Below, piece by piece: positions 62,710 to 64,000 of a stretch of 64,000 nucleotides of DNA. Origin of the DNA: Algibacter pectinivorans (lineage in GTDB: Bacteria > Bacteroidota > Bacteroidia > Flavobacteriales > Flavobacteriaceae); contig NZ_FOMI01000010.1 of NCBI RefSeq assembly GCF_900112595.1, forward strand, positions 62,001 through 126,000, read 5' to 3'. The position numbers and the translations under genes are program-made. How positions within the stretch are numbered: the stretch's first letter is position 1; every line of letters starts with the position of its first letter. The notes beneath the pieces were generated by a model. The model was not told the origin of the DNA. It did no database searches and saw only the letters and a program-made list of their open reading frames with translations.

Positions 62710-64000
62710 ATAATATATTTTCAAGTTCTTTTAATTTATCTTCTAAACTATTTAAGTTTCTCTTAATTTCACTTAATGGTTTTAATTGTTCTGGTTTATA
62801 GAATACTTTATTAAAGTTAATTTCTACACCAATAGTATTATCTATATATTTAAAAGGCTTTGTAATATATTTAGCCATAAAAGATGCAATGTTTTGCTGA
62901 TTGTCTTCTTCTATTGGTAAATACGGTATTACCTCATAATCCTTTTCGTAATCAGGTGTTAACTCAGTTGAAATTAAGATATAAGCATCTTTAGTTTTTG
63001 TTGCTTTTTTATATGATGCTTTAATTACTATTTTACCACAGCCTAAAGCTGCTTTACTTCCCTTCGTTTCTTCTATGATAGTTTCCTTATCAGAATCAAA
63101 ATAATAACTCGTTTTGGCTGTAGTTACTTTTAAATCTGCCTCTTTATAATCTAAATTGGCTACTAAAGGCTTTACACCTTCAACATAGTATTCCATTAAA
63201 GAATTATATTTTTTAGCATCAAAGGATCTAATTTCAAAATCTACAATTTCTATAGTTTTATCTTCTGTAACTTGTGTTATTTTAGTAGGATTTAGTTTTG
63301 TAGATTTTGCTCTAATTTCTTCTCCTTCTTTATTTTTCTTAACAGGTAATTGGCTTTCAAATGTTTTTCCATCTTCATCAACATTGGTCAACATTATAGC
63401 TTGTTTGTTATAGTAGAAATGCCATTTATCAAATACTTTTGCATAATCTGTATCTTCAAAATTGATTAAAGCATCTACAATAGTTTTTCTGTTATCAAAT
63501 ACCATTTCTTTACGTTTCTTACCTTTACTTTTCTTTAAAGGTTCGTAAAAATCACTTCCATTAATTAAGATTACTTTGTCTTTACGTTCTTGGACTTTAT
63601 TCTTGTTGAAAATCCATAAATAGGTGTAAATACCTGTATTGAAAAATTCATCTGTAGGCATTTGTATAATAGCTTCTACCCAATCGTTATCAAAAAAATA
63701 TTTTCTAATATTACTTTCACCACTTCCTGCATCGCCACTAAATAAGGTAGAACCGTTATGAACTACAACCGATAAGCCTTTAGAATCTAATTGCGATAAA
63801 ATATGTTGTGTAAATAAAAATTGACCATCTGAAATTGATGGTAAAGCGTGAAAACGTTCTGTAGTATCGTTTTCTATATCTTTTTTGTAGCCTTTCCAAT
63901 CTACACCATAAGGCGGATTTGCTACAATAACATCAAACTGTTTTTCTATAAATGAAATATTAGTTAATGTGTTACCATAACGTATATCTGAATCTGTACG
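62708..64000 (-). CDS. hsdM: Type I restriction-modification methyltransferase subunit (HsdM), partial
   Basis: The reading frame is open from the stop at 62708 to the window edge, giving the last 430 residues of the methyltransferase; the N-terminus lies outside. IVANPPYGVDW holds the catalytic NPPY motif of N6-adenine methyltransferases, followed by FTQHILSQLDSKGLSVVVHNGSTLF and SNIRKYFFDNDWVEAIIQMPTDEFFNTGIYTYLWIF, all typical of HsdM. An internal ATG at 63661 would give a shorter frame but cuts the enzyme and is not the start. It methylates adenine in the target chosen by HsdS and forms the core complex with it. The next gene downstream is the HEPN protein, 152 bp away. Confidence 0.93.
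   Translation of the reverse strand, partial: RTDSDIRYGNTLTNISFIEKQFDVIVANPPYGVDWKGYKKDIENDTTERFHALPSISDGQFLFTQHILSQLDSKGLSVVVHNGSTLFSGDAGSGESNIRKYFFDNDWVEAIIQMPTDEFFNTGIYTYLWIFNKNKVQERKDKVILINGSDFYEPLKKSKGKKRKEMVFDNRKTIVDALINFEDTDYAKVFDKWHFYYNKQAIMLTNVDEDGKTFESQLPVKKNKEGEEIRAKSTKLNPTKITQVTEDKTIEIVDFEIRSFDAKKYNSLMEYYVEGVKPLVANLDYKEADLKVTTAKTSYYFDSDKETIIEETKGSKAALGCGKIVIKASYKKATKTKDAYILISTELTPDYEKDYEVIPYLPIEEDNQQNIASFMAKYITKPFKYIDNTIGVEINFNKVFYKPEQLKPLSEIKRNLNSLEDKLKELENIL

Overview
The window comes from an AT-rich member of the Bacteroidota, most likely a marine-type Flavobacteriaceae. The evidence is the type IX secretion sorting domains on gliding adhesins, PorP/SprF partners, two SusC/SusD pairs, an ECF sigma/FecR pair of the Bacteroidetes type, and promoter boxes that fit TTTG-N19-21-TAnnTTTG. 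Nearly every gene is on the minus strand; the one clear plus-strand protein gene is an Lrp/AsnC regulator. No rRNA, tRNA, CRISPR array or transposase was seen.

Layout by coordinate. 0.1-0.6 kb: a histidine-rich small protein. 0.8-16.2 kb: a surface-adhesin locus. In transcription order it holds a small secreted protein, a beta-helix-like secreted protein behind a good promoter, and a four-gene set (type B sorting-domain protein, PorP-like barrel fused to a 96-bp-repeat coiled coil, giant SprB-repeat adhesin, PorP/SprF) that matches the sprC-sprD-sprB-sprF order of Flavobacterium johnsoniae. 16.3-20 kb: an FN3 lipoprotein and a FucP/GluP-type sugar transporter. 20.2-32.7 kb: a SusC/SusD operon with two thrombospondin-type-3-repeat lipoproteins, an M43 and an M1 metallopeptidase, a glutamate/aspartate-type symporter and a HExxH lipoprotein; this reads as a peptide- and amino-acid-scavenging locus. 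33-35.3 kb: an overlapping RidA/aminotransferase pair facing the Lrp/AsnC regulator.

35.7-43.6 kb: a Cus-type copper/silver efflux operon (HYC_CC_PP protein, CusA pump, TolC-like channel, a decayed HMA mini-gene, CusB adaptor with metal-binding and DUF3347 domains, and an HMA lipoprotein). 43.9-54 kb: an ECF sigma factor, a FecR anti-sigma factor, a SusC with an STN signalling domain, SusD, a large DUF5117-type zincin and a free-standing DUF3347 protein. The last four genes are almost contiguous, so this looks like a cell-surface-signalled uptake operon. It shares the DUF3347 domain with its copper-efflux neighbour.

54-64 kb: about 0.95 kb without an intact gene, including a coding-like reading frame broken by two stops, then a defence island. 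The island holds an HTH antitoxin/AbiEii nucleotidyltransferase pair and a type I restriction-modification operon (hsdM cut by the window edge, then a HEPN-motif protein, hsdS and hsdR). Between hsdM and the HEPN gene lies the most unexpected signal: a plus-strand promoter match, a 26-codon ORF and a plus-strand intrinsic terminator within about 160 bp, antisense to the operon. All assignments are from reading the sequence; no database search was run.
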